NCBI RefSeq assembly: GCF_002931055.1
Contig: NZ_PSXX01000007.1
Location: 124,001 to 188,000 of the forward strand
Reading direction: 5' to 3'
From: Pseudoclavibacter sp. AY1H1
GTDB lineage: Bacteria > Actinomycetota > Actinomycetes > Actinomycetales > Microbacteriaceae
Length of the DNA: 64,000 nucleotides
Made by a program: the position numbers and the translations under genes. The notes beneath the pieces were generated by a model, which was given only the letters and a program-made list of their open reading frames with translations, did not search any database and was not told where the DNA came from. This document shows positions 6,944 through 19,060 of this stretch, piece after piece. Numbering within the stretch: the stretch's first letter is position 1; the number at the start of each line of letters is the position of its first letter.

Positions 6944-8647
6944 TCAGACGAGCGCCGGGACCTGGACTGCGGGCGTCACGTTCGCATCCGCTGACGGAGC
7001 CGCATGCCCGTACCGGGGCGTGGGGATGGCATCGATGAGGGCCCGCGTGTAGGGCTGCTCGGGATGCGCGAGCACCTCGGCAACCCGTCCGGACTCGACG
7101 ACCTTGCCGCCCTGGAGCACCGACACCGTGTCTGCGACCTGGCGGACGAGCGCGAGATCGTGGGAGACGAACAGGTAGGTGAGCCCCAGCTCAGCCTGCA
7201 GCTGGAACAGCACCTCGAAGATCTCCGCCTGCACGGTCACGTCGAGGGCGGAGGTCGGCTCGTCGAGCACGAGCACGTCTGGCCGGAGCACGAGGGCGCG
7301 CGCGATGGCAACACGCTGGCGCTGGCCGCCGGAGAGGGCGGACGGCTTCCTGGACAGGAACTCCGCGCCCAGGCCGACGGACGCGAGGGCGGCCCGAGCC
7401 TTCTCGGCGCGCTCTCGCTTGTCGCCGACCTCGTAGCGGTCGAGCGGCTCGCGCACGATGCGCTCCACACGCCACGTCGGATCGAGGGAGGTGAACGGGT
7501 TCTGGTAGACGAGCTGCAGGTGGCGGCGGATCTCGCGGAGCTGCTTGGGAGAGCTGCCGTCGACTCGCTCGTCGCCGACGCTGATCTCGCCGGCGTCCGC
7601 CTCCTCGAGGCCGAGCAGGATGCGGACGGCGGTGGTCTTGCCCGAGCCGGACTCCCCCACGAGCGCGTGCGTCGTGCCTGCCCTCACCGTGAACGACACG
7701 TCGTCCAACGCCGCGACCCGTCGCTCCCCGACCGAGAAGCTCTTCGATACGCCCGTGACCGCGACCTGCTCGGTCGCGGCGCCGCGGCTGTCGCGCTGCA
7801 GCAGCGAACCGTAGCGGTCGGGGTTCAGGGCGGGGGCATCCTGCCGCAGACGAACCGTGTACGGCGACGTGGACTCGGTGAACACGTGCTCCGTCGCGCC
7901 GGCCTCCTGCACCTCGCCTCCCTTGAGGACGACGATCTTCTGCGTGCGCTCGGCAGCGATCGCGAGGTCGTGCGTGATGAGCACGAGCCCGATGCCGAGT
8001 TCGCTCTGCAGCTCGCTGAGCACCCCGAGGATGCGCTTCTGGATCGTCACGTCGAGCGCACTCGTCGGCTCGTCCGCGATGAGCAGCTCGGGGCTCGGCA
8101 GCACGGCGAGCCCGATGAGCACACGCTGCAGCATGCCGCCGGAGAGCTGGTGGGGGTAGGACTCGTACACGCGCTTCGGGTCGGGCAAGCCGACCCGCTC
8201 GAACGTCGCGAAGATGAGCTCCCGCTGCTCGTCGCGGGAGAGGCCGTCGACGAGGTCGGCCGCCTCGTGCGCCTGGGAGCCGATGGTGCGCACCGGGTTG
8301 AGGGCGTTCGCCGGGTCCTGCGGCACGAAGCCGATGCGGGTGCCGCGCAGGGGGCGGAACTGGCGCGGCGAGTACGCGAGCACGTCCTTCCCCTCGAAGC
8401 GGATGCTCCCAGCCGCTCGACCGCCGTCCGGCAGGAGACGCAGGATCGCGCGGGCGATCGTGGACTTCCCGGACCCGGACTCGCCGATGAGCGCGAGGCT
8501 CTCGCCACGGTTCAGCGTGAAGCTGACGTCGGAGACGACCTCGCTCCTGCCGTACGCGACCGACAGGTTCTCGACCTGCAGGAGGGGCTGAGCGGAGGAT
8601 TCGGGAGCGGGTGCGGGTGCAGGTGCAGATGCAGATGCGTGGGTCAT
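6944..8647 (-). CDS. Oligopeptide-type ABC transporter ATPase, fused DppD-DppF double subunit
   Basis: 567 residues from ATG 8647. It holds two complete ABC ATPase domains. Domain 1 has the Walker A GESGSGKST, signature LSGGMLQR and Walker B LLIADEPTSALD. Domain 2 has GESGSGKTT, LSGGQRQR and LVLDEPTSALD. Single-chain D-F fusions power peptide/nickel/opine (PepT family) importers. The N-terminus is an Ala/Pro-rich low-complexity stretch encoded by GGTGCA-like hexamers around 8605-8641. It starts 22 bp after the upstream permease and is followed 74 bp later by the aminotransferase. Confidence 0.95.
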   Translation of the reverse strand: MTHASASAPAPAPAPESSAQPLLQVENLSVAYGRSEVVSDVSFTLNRGESLALIGESGSGKSTIARAILRLLPDGGRAAGSIRFEGKDVLAYSPRQFRPLRGTRIGFVPQDPANALNPVRTIGSQAHEAADLVDGLSRDEQRELIFATFERVGLPDPKRVYESYPHQLSGGMLQRVLIGLAVLPSPELLIADEPTSALDVTIQKRILGVLSELQSELGIGLVLITHDLAIAAERTQKIVVLKGGEVQEAGATEHVFTESTSPYTVRLRQDAPALNPDRYGSLLQRDSRGAATEQVAVTGVSKSFSVGERRVAALDDVSFTVRAGTTHALVGESGSGKTTAVRILLGLEEADAGEISVGDERVDGSSPKQLREIRRHLQLVYQNPFTSLDPTWRVERIVREPLDRYEVGDKRERAEKARAALASVGLGAEFLSRKPSALSGGQRQRVAIARALVLRPDVLVLDEPTSALDVTVQAEIFEVLFQLQAELGLTYLFVSHDLALVRQVADTVSVLQGGKVVESGRVAEVLAHPEQPYTRALIDAIPTPRYGHAAPSADANVTPAVQVPALV

Positions 8648-8669
8648 TGCGTGCCTCTCGTGCGTTCGG

Positions 8670-9539
8670 TCAGGACGTCTGCCGGAGCCACCGGCTGATG
8701 CGGTTGACGGAGAGCACCGTCGCGATGGTGACCAGCGCTGGCCACAGCACGAGCCAGGGTGCCCGCGGGTAGTCCTTGCCGTTGGAGATGAGCAGCCCCC
8801 AGTCGGATGCGGGCGGCGGGTCGCCGTAGCCGAGGAACGCGAGGCCAGCGATGACGAGGATCGAGAGCCCGAACTGCAGCACCGCGAGCGCCAGGACGGA
8901 GCGAGACGCGTTCGGGAGGACGTGGCGGCCGAGCACATGCCACTTCGACCCGCCCTGGAGGTAGGCGGCCTCCACGAACGTGGCCCGCCGCGTCTTCAGC
9001 ACCTCGGATCTCATGACGCGGGCGAACACCGCCACGGCGGAGACGCCCGTGGCGATCGCGGCGTTGATGGTCTGGAAGCCGAGGGAGGAGACGATGACGA
9101 CGGCCAGGAGGAAGCTGGGGATGGCGAGCAGCACATCCACGAACCTGGCGAGCACCGTGTCGGTCCAGGAGCCGATGAATCCGCCGATGAGACCGATCGC
9201 GCCGCCCACGACGACGCCGATGATGACGGCGACCAGCGCCGACGAGATCGAGGACTGCGTGCCGAAGACGACCCGGGCGAACTGGTCGCGTCCGAGGTGA
9301 TCGGTGCCGAACCAGTGCTGCGGGCTGGGCGCCAGGAACTTGTCGGCGGGGACGCCGTCGACCGGGCTGGAAGAGGTGAAGACGCCGGGCAGCAGCGACC
9401 AGGCGAGCACCAGGGCGATGACGACGAACGACAGCACGACCGTCGGGGGGAAGACGCCGATCGTGCGCACCTTGAACGCGGCCCTGGGACTGCGGGAGCC
9501 GGTCGCGCCCGGTGCGGCGTTCAGAACTGCGGAGGTCAT
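8670..9539 (-). CDS. Oligopeptide-type ABC transporter permease (DppC-like)
   Basis: 289 residues from ATG 9539, which overlaps the stop of the upstream permease by ATGA (9536-9539). The N-terminal cytoplasmic tail and first membrane helix (VVLSFVVIALVLAWSLLPGV) precede a TDHLGRDQFARVVFGTQ motif, characteristic of DppC/OppC. The BPD_transp_1 core has five further helices and an EAA loop (FVEAAYLQGGSKWHVLGRHVLPN) that couples to the ATPase. Partner of the DppB-like permease. Confidence 0.93.
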   Translation of the reverse strand: MTSAVLNAAPGATGSRSPRAAFKVRTIGVFPPTVVLSFVVIALVLAWSLLPGVFTSSSPVDGVPADKFLAPSPQHWFGTDHLGRDQFARVVFGTQSSISSALVAVIIGVVVGGAIGLIGGFIGSWTDTVLARFVDVLLAIPSFLLAVVIVSSLGFQTINAAIATGVSAVAVFARVMRSEVLKTRRATFVEAAYLQGGSKWHVLGRHVLPNASRSVLALAVLQFGLSILVIAGLAFLGYGDPPPASDWGLLISNGKDYPRAPWLVLWPALVTIATVLSVNRISRWLRQTS

Positions 9540-10585
9540 ACGATGCTCGCCTCTTCCTTGACCGGGGAGTCGGACGGTGTGGAGGAGGACTCGGGTGCCG
9601 ACGCGTCCGCGTCGCCGATGACGGGCCCGCCCTTCTTCCGGTTTCCTTCGATGTCGACGCGCGGATCGAGGATCGGGTAGGCCAGGTCGGCGAGGAGGTT
9701 GACGAGCACGAAGACGACGGCCGCGAGGCCGACGACCGCCTGCAGCACCGGCAGGTCCTGGCTGGCGACGGCCCGCTGCACGATGCTGCCGATGCCGCTG
9801 CGCCCGAAGACGGCCTCCGTGATGAGGGAGCCGCCGAGCAGCTCGCCCACCGTGAGTGCGAGCACCGTCACCGCGGGCAGCGCCGACGGCTTCAGGAGGT
9901 GCCGCGTGAAGAGTCGCCGCTGCGTGAGCCCGCGGGAGCGCGCCACCGACGCGTACTCCTGCGAGGACGCGTGGTCGAGGTTCGTGATGAGCACCTCCGC
10001 GATCTGCGCCGAGACCGGGATGCCGAGGGCGACGGCGGCGAAGAACGTCGCCCACGCGCTCTCCGGGTCGACGATGCGGAACAGGCCGAGGCCAAACGCG
10101 AACACGTTGATGAGGAGCAGGCCGATGACGAAGTTCGGCACCGACAGGAACAGCGACGGGAACGCGCGCAGGACGCCCTGGCCGTAGCGGACCGGCAGCA
10201 CCTGCGTGCCGAACGCGATGAGCACGGCGAGCACAACCGCCACGAGAAGGGCACTGCCCGCGAGAGCGAGCGTCGAGGGCAGCGCATCCCCGATGAGGTC
10301 GGCGACGGGCAGGTTCGAGCGCAGCGAGACGCCGAAGTCACCGACGACGAACCTCGTGAGCGAACCCCACAGCTGCACGAGCAGCGGCTGGTCGAGGCCG
10401 TAGTAGGCCACGATGCGGGCGATCTCCTCCTCCGTGAACCCGTTGTCGGGGTTGCGCAGCGTGCTCGTGACCGGGTCCCCCGGCAGCACGCTGATGACGA
10501 AGAACGTGAAGACGTAGGCGAGCAGCACGACGATGATCGCCTGGCCAGTGCGCCTCAGCGCGAAGCGCGTGTAGTTCTGTCTCAT
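9536..10585 (-). CDS. Oligopeptide-type ABC transporter permease (DppB-like)
   Basis: 349 residues. The N-terminal helix (QAIIVVLLAYVFTFFVISVLPGDP) carries the DppB hallmark LPGDP, then GLDQPLLVQLW, and a six-helix permease core. The EAA-like loop is YASVARSRGLTQRRLFTRHLLKPS. The C-terminal tail is acidic and Ser-rich. It starts 26 bp after the binding-protein stop and ends in a 4-nt overlap with the DppC-like gene, so translation is probably coupled. Confidence 0.93.
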   Translation of the reverse strand: MRQNYTRFALRRTGQAIIVVLLAYVFTFFVISVLPGDPVTSTLRNPDNGFTEEEIARIVAYYGLDQPLLVQLWGSLTRFVVGDFGVSLRSNLPVADLIGDALPSTLALAGSALLVAVVLAVLIAFGTQVLPVRYGQGVLRAFPSLFLSVPNFVIGLLLINVFAFGLGLFRIVDPESAWATFFAAVALGIPVSAQIAEVLITNLDHASSQEYASVARSRGLTQRRLFTRHLLKPSALPAVTVLALTVGELLGGSLITEAVFGRSGIGSIVQRAVASQDLPVLQAVVGLAAVVFVLVNLLADLAYPILDPRVDIEGNRKKGGPVIGDADASAPESSSTPSDSPVKEEASIV

Positions 10586-10611
10586 GCTGATCCCCTCCCG
10601 CCGGCCGGGGC

Positions 10612-12270
10612 CTAGTCGACCCAGGCCGTGGCGTAGTTGGCGTACGCGACGCCGTTGTACGTGACGCCGTGCAGGTTCGGCGACTGCACGTACACGCGCT
10701 GCACGATCTGCGTGATCGGGGCGAAGTAGCCCTGCTCGAGCACGTACCCCTGCAGCTCGTCGGCGAGCGCCGCGCGTGCCTCGGTGTCGCTCGAGCTCGA
10801 GATGCCCTCGGCGTACTCGTTGAGCTTCGTGTCGCTCGTTCCCACGCCGAACCAGTCCTCGTCGCCCTCGTTGAGGCTCGTGAGGATGCCCGCGACCGTG
10901 CCGACGTCGATGAAGCTGCGCGTGATCTCGGTGGCCTGGATCTCGACGCCGCTGTTGAGCACGCGCTCGCCGTACGTGACGACGTCGTACGCCTCGATTT
11001 TCACGTCGAAGCCGATCTTCTTGAGCTGCTGCGCCACGAGCTCGTCGACCGACTGCGAGGTGGCGAGGTAGGGGTTCGGGTAGAGCGTCACGGCGAGGGT
11101 CTCGCCGTTCTTCGAGCGGATGCCGTCAGCGCCTGCCGTCCAGCCGGCCGCATCCAGCAGCTTCTTCGACTCCTCCGGGTCGAACGCGAACGCGTCGCTG
11201 TGGTCCGTCGCCTCGGGGACGTTGCTCTGGATGAACGACTCCGCGGCCTCCCAGTCCTCCGTGTACACGGTGGAGAGGATCTCGTCGCGGTCGATGCCGT
11301 GCTGGAATGCCTGACGCACCTCGGTCTCGTTGAACGGGGCGACCTGCGTGTTCAGCGCGTAGCCGTTGACGAAGCCCAGGTAGCGGGGAACCGCGACCTC
11401 GAGGCCCTCGTCGGCGAGCGCATCCAGCTCCTGCGGGGAGGTGTTGTAGGCGACGTCCGCCTGGCCCGCCTGCACCGAGGAGGTGCGCAGCGACGGCTCG
11501 GCGACGATCTGGTAGGTGATGGAGTCGAGGAACGCGGGGCCCGTGTGCTCGAGCGCCTCCGGACCCCAGGTGTAGTCCTCGCGCTTGGTCAGGACCACGT
11601 CCTGCCCCTCCTGCCAGGACTCGACCGTGAACGGGCCGCTGCCGACGAAGTTGCTGAGGTCGGCCTGCTCCTCGGCCGGCAGCGCGATGACGGCCGGTGA
11701 GGTGAGGATCGAGCCGTGGTAGCCGAGCGTCGGGATGAAGCCGAGGGTGGGCTTCGAGAACTTCACCTCGACGGTCGCCGCGTCGACCGCGGTCGCACCG
11801 TCGTAGTTCGCGGCGGGGAACAGCCCGATGCGGTTGATGCCGCGGTCGGGGTCGCCCTTGGCCCAGATGTCGAGGTTCGCGACGACCGCCGCGGCGTCGA
11901 CGGGGGTGCCGTCCGAGAAGGTCACGCCGTCCTTGAGGTGCAGCGTGTACTCCGTCGCGTCGTCGTTCTGCTCCCAGCTCTCCGCGACCCACGGGCTGAC
12001 GTTGCCCTCGCCGTCGACGTACACGAGCTTGTCGGTGACGTGGCCCCAGACGTGTCCCTGGTAGCTGGAGATGGCGCTGTTGTTAGGGATCCAGCTGTCG
12101 CCGAGGGAGTCGATGAGGAACGTGATGTCGCCGCCGTTCTTCGGCTCGCCCTCCCCCGCAGCTCCCGGCGCGGCGTCGGAGGTCGCGCAGGCTGCGAGCA
12201 GCGACATGCTGGCGAGCACGCCGATGGCTGCGGCGAGTTTCCGTCGGAGTCGTGGGTGTCGTGTCGACAT
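10612..12270 (-). CDS. Oligopeptide-type substrate-binding lipoprotein (SBP_bac_5)
   Basis: 552 residues. The signal peptide ends in the lipobox LLAAC (SMSLLAACATS), so the mature protein should be lipid-anchored on the outer face. The rest is the family-5 extracellular binding domain typical of peptide/nickel/opine importers: YTLHLKDGVTFSDGTPVDA, AFQHGIDRDEILSTVY, and the C-terminal QIVQRVYVQSPNLHGVTYNG. It supplies the substrate to the permeases and fused ATPase downstream. The transported compound is unknown; the neighbouring FAD oxidase and aminotransferase hint at an amino- or hydroxy-acid derivative. Confidence 0.93.
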   Translation of the reverse strand: MSTRHPRLRRKLAAAIGVLASMSLLAACATSDAAPGAAGEGEPKNGGDITFLIDSLGDSWIPNNSAISSYQGHVWGHVTDKLVYVDGEGNVSPWVAESWEQNDDATEYTLHLKDGVTFSDGTPVDAAAVVANLDIWAKGDPDRGINRIGLFPAANYDGATAVDAATVEVKFSKPTLGFIPTLGYHGSILTSPAVIALPAEEQADLSNFVGSGPFTVESWQEGQDVVLTKREDYTWGPEALEHTGPAFLDSITYQIVAEPSLRTSSVQAGQADVAYNTSPQELDALADEGLEVAVPRYLGFVNGYALNTQVAPFNETEVRQAFQHGIDRDEILSTVYTEDWEAAESFIQSNVPEATDHSDAFAFDPEESKKLLDAAGWTAGADGIRSKNGETLAVTLYPNPYLATSQSVDELVAQQLKKIGFDVKIEAYDVVTYGERVLNSGVEIQATEITRSFIDVGTVAGILTSLNEGDEDWFGVGTSDTKLNEYAEGISSSSDTEARAALADELQGYVLEQGYFAPITQIVQRVYVQSPNLHGVTYNGVAYANYATAWVD

Positions 12271-12329
12271 GGTGGTGGCTGCTTTCTCGGGGTCTGCTTT
12301 GGGGATAGCGGGTGGTCGGTCGGTGGGTG

Positions 12330-12378
12330 CGTGTACGTGTGCGTGTGCTGGCGCTGGTGCTGGTGCTGGTGCTGGTGA
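12330..12378. repeat. GT-rich and GGTGCT hexamer microsatellite
   Basis: Between the FAD-oxidase stop and the binding-protein start, on the + strand, GTGTACGTGTGCGTGTGCT is followed by about four GGTGCT-like hexamers (CTGGTG in tandem). It is a likely slippage-prone tract in the mRNA leader of the binding protein and could affect expression between operon genes. Confidence 0.6.
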
Positions 12379-12413
12379 GCGGATGCTCGGGATGGGGCGC
12401 TCGCGGCGCCGGG

Positions 12414-13856
12414 TCAGATGGCCTTGCCCGGGTTGAAGAGTGCGGCGGGGTCGAGCGCGCGCTTGATGGCGTGCTGCGCTTCCCGGCTCCGCTCGGACAG
12501 CTCGAGGGCTGCGAGGCCGAGCTTCGACGAGCCGATGCCGTGCTCACCGCTCACGGTTCCGCCGAGCTCGAGCGCGAACTCGGCGAGGGCGACGGCCGCG
12601 TCGTGCAGCTGCGGCGGGACGACGCCCGGGTCAGCTCCCTCCGGGATGCGGAGCGTGATGACGGGGTGCAGGTTGCCGTCGCCGGCGTGCGCGACAGCGC
12701 CCACCGTGACGCCGAAGCGCTCCTCGACGACCGGGAAGTGGGCGAAGATCTCGGGGATGCGTGACTTGGGAACGGCGATGTCGCCGCCCGCGAACCACTC
12801 GGCGGGATCGAAGCCGCGCCCTGAACGGCGCAGCTCCCACAGCGCCTCGCCGTCCTCGACGCTCTCCTCGGTGACGAGCCCGCCGACGGCTTCGAGCGCC
12901 GCGCGGAGGTCGGCGGACTGCTCGTCGATGCCGTAGCCGTCGAGCTCGATGAGCAGCAGGGCGCCACCGCGGGCGGTGAGTGTGCTGCCGCTGTGCGCGT
13001 CGATGTTCGCGAGCGTGCGGGAGTCGAAGAACTCGACAACGCTCGGGCGCACCGTGCTGCGGGTGATGGCGGCGAGCGCATCCGCGCCAGCTGCCGTCGT
13101 CGCGAAGAACGCCGACACCGTGCGGCGGGCGACGGGGATCGGACGCAGGCGCACGGTCGCCGCGACGACGATGCCGAGGATGCCCTCCGAGCCGACGAAG
13201 AGGGAGACGAGGTCGAGGCCCGTGACGCCCTTGATGGAGCGGTGGCCGACGTGCACGAGGGCGCCGTCGGCGAGCACGACGTCGAGCGCGAGGATCGACT
13301 CGCGCGTGACCCCGTACTTCGCGCAGCGCAGCCCGCCGGCGTTGGTGGCGATGTTGCCGCCGATGGACGAGATGTCCCAGCTGGCCGGGTCCGGGGCGTA
13401 GAAGAGGCCGTACGGCTCGAGGTGGCGGTTGAGGTCGGCGTTGATGACGCCCGGCTCGACCACGGCGACCTCGTCGAGCGGGCTCACCTCGACGACCCGG
13501 TCGAGGCGCTCCGTCGAGACGACCAGCTGCCGCTCGTCGGCGGTCGCGCCTCCTGCGAGGCCGGAGCCAGCGCCGCGCGGCACCACCGCGATGCCAAGCT
13601 CGGCCGCCGTTCGCACGATCACCTGCACCTCCGCCGCCGTGCTCGGGAACGCGACGGCCGGGCCGATGTCGATGCCGGCGAGACGGCCCCTGGTGCTCGC
13701 ATCCACCGCGTACTCGCGTGTCAGCGCCGAGGGCACGCGCACCTCGAGCTGCGGCAGCTCCGCCTGCAGCTCGCCGATGAGCCGCTGCAGCGGTTGCGCT
13801 CCCTCGAGCGAGGAGAGCGGCGCGGTCGGCGCGGGGGTGGCGAGCTCGGTGGGCAT
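12414..13856 (-). CDS. FAD-linked oxidase, GlcD/D-lactate dehydrogenase family
   Basis: 480 residues. The N-terminal PCMH-type FAD domain has VVPRGAGSGLAGGATADERQ near residues 92-112 and the SIGGNIATNAGGLRCAKYGV motif (about 160-180). The C-terminal FAD-oxidase cap has VAHAGDGNLHPVI and the SGEHGIGSSK signature. Family members oxidise 2-hydroxy acids (glycolate, D-lactate, D-2-hydroxyglutarate) using FAD; the exact substrate is uncertain. It is the first gene of the leftward operon with the ABC importer and aminotransferase, and lies about 140 bp upstream of the binding-protein gene. Confidence 0.92.
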   Translation of the reverse strand: MPTELATPAPTAPLSSLEGAQPLQRLIGELQAELPQLEVRVPSALTREYAVDASTRGRLAGIDIGPAVAFPSTAAEVQVIVRTAAELGIAVVPRGAGSGLAGGATADERQLVVSTERLDRVVEVSPLDEVAVVEPGVINADLNRHLEPYGLFYAPDPASWDISSIGGNIATNAGGLRCAKYGVTRESILALDVVLADGALVHVGHRSIKGVTGLDLVSLFVGSEGILGIVVAATVRLRPIPVARRTVSAFFATTAAGADALAAITRSTVRPSVVEFFDSRTLANIDAHSGSTLTARGGALLLIELDGYGIDEQSADLRAALEAVGGLVTEESVEDGEALWELRRSGRGFDPAEWFAGGDIAVPKSRIPEIFAHFPVVEERFGVTVGAVAHAGDGNLHPVITLRIPEGADPGVVPPQLHDAAVALAEFALELGGTVSGEHGIGSSKLGLAALELSERSREAQHAIKRALDPAALFNPGKAI

Positions 13857-14210
13857 GCTGGCCTTTCGACGGGAGGCGGGAGGATCCCTCGAAAGGTACG
13901 GAAGCGCCCATCGCGTGAACAGGCGCCGTCGTCGCTTCCCTTCGCCGAACGTTGTCGGGCTTCAGGCGGCGTCACGGTGCGTCATCAACCACGTCAGAAA
14001 GTGGCGCACGCTCGACCCCGAGTTGCCTCACAGGCAACACGCGCGGCGGGTAGCCGGGCGGGCTGTCCTTCCATCCCGCCTCCGGCGCCACCTCCCCGCC
14101 CGCTCGACGCGAAAAGGCGGGCCGCGCCATGTGCGCGACCCGCCTCCTGCGAGTGCCGGCCCCGGCGTCCGGCCGCGAGGGCCGGATACCGGGGCTCGGG
14201 ATGCTGGCCG
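13857..14210. other. 354-bp intergenic region between operons
   Basis: Holds the upstream region of the FAD-oxidase operon (13857 to about 14050) and the terminator of the beta-glucoside operon (14112-14146). GC-rich inverted repeats around GCCGGCCCCGGCGTCCGGCC (14155-14200) lie right after the glucosidase stop. No protein-coding gene is supported and no clear -35/-10 pair was found. Confidence 0.5.
14112..14146 (-). terminator. Intrinsic terminator of the beta-glucoside operon
   Basis: Read on the minus strand: GGCGGGTCGCGC, loop ACAT, GGCGCGGCCCGCC, then TTTTC. It is a strong GC stem followed by a short U-run about 65 bp after the glucosidase stop, the expected end of the leftward bgl transcript. 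Confidence 0.8.
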
Positions 14211-17542
<3,332 letters not shown>

Positions 17543-17620
17543 GGGACCGCTCTCCTTCTCCCGCCATCGGCGGCAATTCGGTCTGGAGCCCCTGGGCCGA
17601 ACCGGCAGATTTTGGGCAAC

Positions 17621-17670
17621 AAAAAAACCTGAACTCGAACACCGCCATTTCGGCGATATGAGTTCAGGTT
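17621..17670 (-). terminator. Regulated (antitermination-controlled) terminator in bglF leader
   Basis: On the minus strand the stem AACCTGAACTC pairs with GAGTTCAGGTT, with an inner GCCG/CGGC stem, followed by seven U residues (A-run at 17621-17627 on the + strand). Its 5' arm overlaps the 3' end of the RAT element (17667-17670), so the two RNA structures exclude each other. Confidence 0.92.
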
Positions 17671-17695
17671 TTGCCCGCTTGACCGGTAACAATCC
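17667..17695 (-). promoter_or_regulatory. RAT site (ribonucleic antiterminator) for BglG/LicT
   Basis: The minus strand begins GGATTGTTACCGG and ends GCGGGCAAAACC, a near-perfect match to the LicT/BglG RAT consensus in length (29 nt) and in the conserved GGATTGTTAC and GGCAAAACC ends. Protein binding here should prevent the overlapping terminator from forming when beta-glucosides are present. Confidence 0.93.
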
Positions 17696-17729
17696 AAGGA
17701 TTCCGCAGGACTTCATTGCCCTGCGGCAG

Positions 17730-18647
17730 TCACTCTAGCATCGGCTCCACGTCTGTGCCATAGGCAATGTGCTGCGCGAGCCGTTCGATGTGGACCGTCA
17801 CGTACAGCAGCTCCTCGTCGGTCAGCTCGACCCCCGTCGCCTCCCGCACGTACCCCTTCACCTGCTCGGCGATCGCGAACGAGCGCGGGTAGGTGCGCTT
17901 CGTGAAGTCAAAGAACGACGAGTCCGTGGAGCGGAGCATGCTGCGCGACACGAGCCGCTGCAGGAGGAACTGGATGTGCAGCACGAAGCGCGCGTAGTCG
18001 TGGCTGTCGACGTCGAGGTCGACGCCGAGGCCGGCTTCGACGGTCACGACCACGTGCTGGACGCGGCGGAAGAGCAGGGCGGAAGTGCCGTCGGGCTCGT
18101 CGCGCGTCGAGTTCAGCACGTGCATCGTCAGGAACACGGCCTCCTCCGGCGGGAGCTCCCGGTCGAGGGCCGAGGAGATGACCTTCGCCATGTGCTTCGA
18201 CGCCGCGAACTCCTGCGGGTGCAGCACGCGCAGCTCCGGCATCGACGTCGCCGGAATGCGGATGCCCCGATCGAGCCGCTCGAGCACGTACTGGATGTGG
18301 TCGATGACCGCGAGGGGAAGCCGCTTGCCGAGGTCGCGTCCCAGCATCCGCTCGGCCTCGTCGACCGCGCTCATGACCGCCTCGACCACGGGGTACGGCA
18401 CGGCGCTCAGCAGCTGCAGGGCCTGGTCGCCCTCGCTGCCCGTCGCGAGCACGAACGTCTTCTCCACCCTCGAGGGGTCGATGAGGTCACCCGGCTTCAA
18501 CTGGAAGCCGAGACCGCGCCCCATCAGCACACGCTCCTGCCCGGCCCCATCGATCTGGATCACAACGTTGTTGTTGATGACCTTCGAGATGCCAGGAGTC
18601 GGGGAGCTTTCTGCCTTCGAGGAGCTCCTCCTGCGGGATTCGCCCAT
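17730..18647 (-). CDS. bglG: BglG/LicT-type transcription antiterminator
   Basis: 305 residues from ATG 18647; ATG 18656 is possible, and the longer frame is unsupported. The RNA-binding CAT domain begins after a short Ser/Arg-rich tail (ISKVINNNVVIQIDG, MGRGLGFQLKPGD). Two PRD regulation domains follow with the conserved phosphorylatable histidines (HIQYVLERLDRG, LTMHVLNS, YARFVLHIQFLLQRL, TVHIERL). It binds the RAT RNA at 17667-17695 when its PRDs signal substrate availability and lets transcription reach bglF and bglA. The unusual feature is the ~18-residue basic N-terminal tail before the CAT domain. Confidence 0.93.
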   Translation of the reverse strand: MGESRRRSSSKAESSPTPGISKVINNNVVIQIDGAGQERVLMGRGLGFQLKPGDLIDPSRVEKTFVLATGSEGDQALQLLSAVPYPVVEAVMSAVDEAERMLGRDLGKRLPLAVIDHIQYVLERLDRGIRIPATSMPELRVLHPQEFAASKHMAKVISSALDRELPPEEAVFLTMHVLNSTRDEPDGTSALLFRRVQHVVVTVEAGLGVDLDVDSHDYARFVLHIQFLLQRLVSRSMLRSTDSSFFDFTKRTYPRSFAIAEQVKGYVREATGVELTDEELLYVTVHIERLAQHIAYGTDVEPMLE

Positions 18648-18747
18648 GATGGGCATTGTATTGCGCCAGGCTCGACGGCAAGCGCGAGGAGCGAGCCGGC
18701 TGGGCGGTGCACGCAGGTGGATGCACGCACGTGCACGCGAATGCACG

Positions 18748-18783
18748 AAACCCCGGCTCCGAGCTGGGCTCGTACCGGGGCTT
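18748..18783 (-). terminator. Hairpin terminator after tRNA-Ser(GCU)
   Basis: On the minus strand AAGCCCCGGTACGAGC pairs with GCTCGGAGCCGGGGTTT around CCA. It starts about 23 nt past the tRNA 3' end. The following 18705-18747 region has four TGCACG motifs within 40 bp upstream of bglG, of unknown meaning. Confidence 0.65.
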
Positions 18784-18805
18784 CATCTTGGTGTTCTCTG
18801 CAGAG

Positions 18806-18895
18806 CGGAGACGAGGGGATTTGAACCCCTGGTCCCCTCAAAGGGGACTCCACCTTAGCAGGGTGGTGCACTCGGCCGGACTATGCGACGTCTCC
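18806..18895 (-). tRNA. tRNA-Ser, anticodon GCU
   Basis: A class II tRNA on the minus strand. Acceptor stem GGAGACG pairs with CGTCTCC, discriminator G. The anticodon stem CCACC/GGTGG encloses CTGCTAA, giving anticodon GCU (reads AGC/AGU). A long variable arm (GTCCCCTTTGAGGGGAC) and a T-arm with GGTTCAAATCC are present. CCA is not encoded. Confidence 0.95.
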
Positions 18896-18970
18896 AAGAC
18901 TCACCTATCGTAGCGGGTCGCGGCGCAACTTCCGAACTGAGCGCGCGATTTCGCACGACCAACCCCACGG

Positions 18971-19023
18971 ATGGGGCAGTTTCACCCCGTCCTCGGCCGC
19001 AACACGGGGTGAAAGCGCCCCAT
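18971..19023. repeat. Structured palindromic intergenic repeat, copy 3
   Basis: ATGGGGC-AGT-TTCACCCCGT pairs with ACGGGGTGAA-AGC-GCCCCAT around a loop holding CGGCCG. Same architecture as the copies at 379-429 and 462-514, 18 kb away, including a small internal bulge at the same place. It lies 40 bp beyond the stop of the first LCP gene. Confidence 0.75.
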
Positions 19024-19060
19024 TCGGGCAGCGGAGGGGGCGGGCGGGGCGGGGCGCTGG

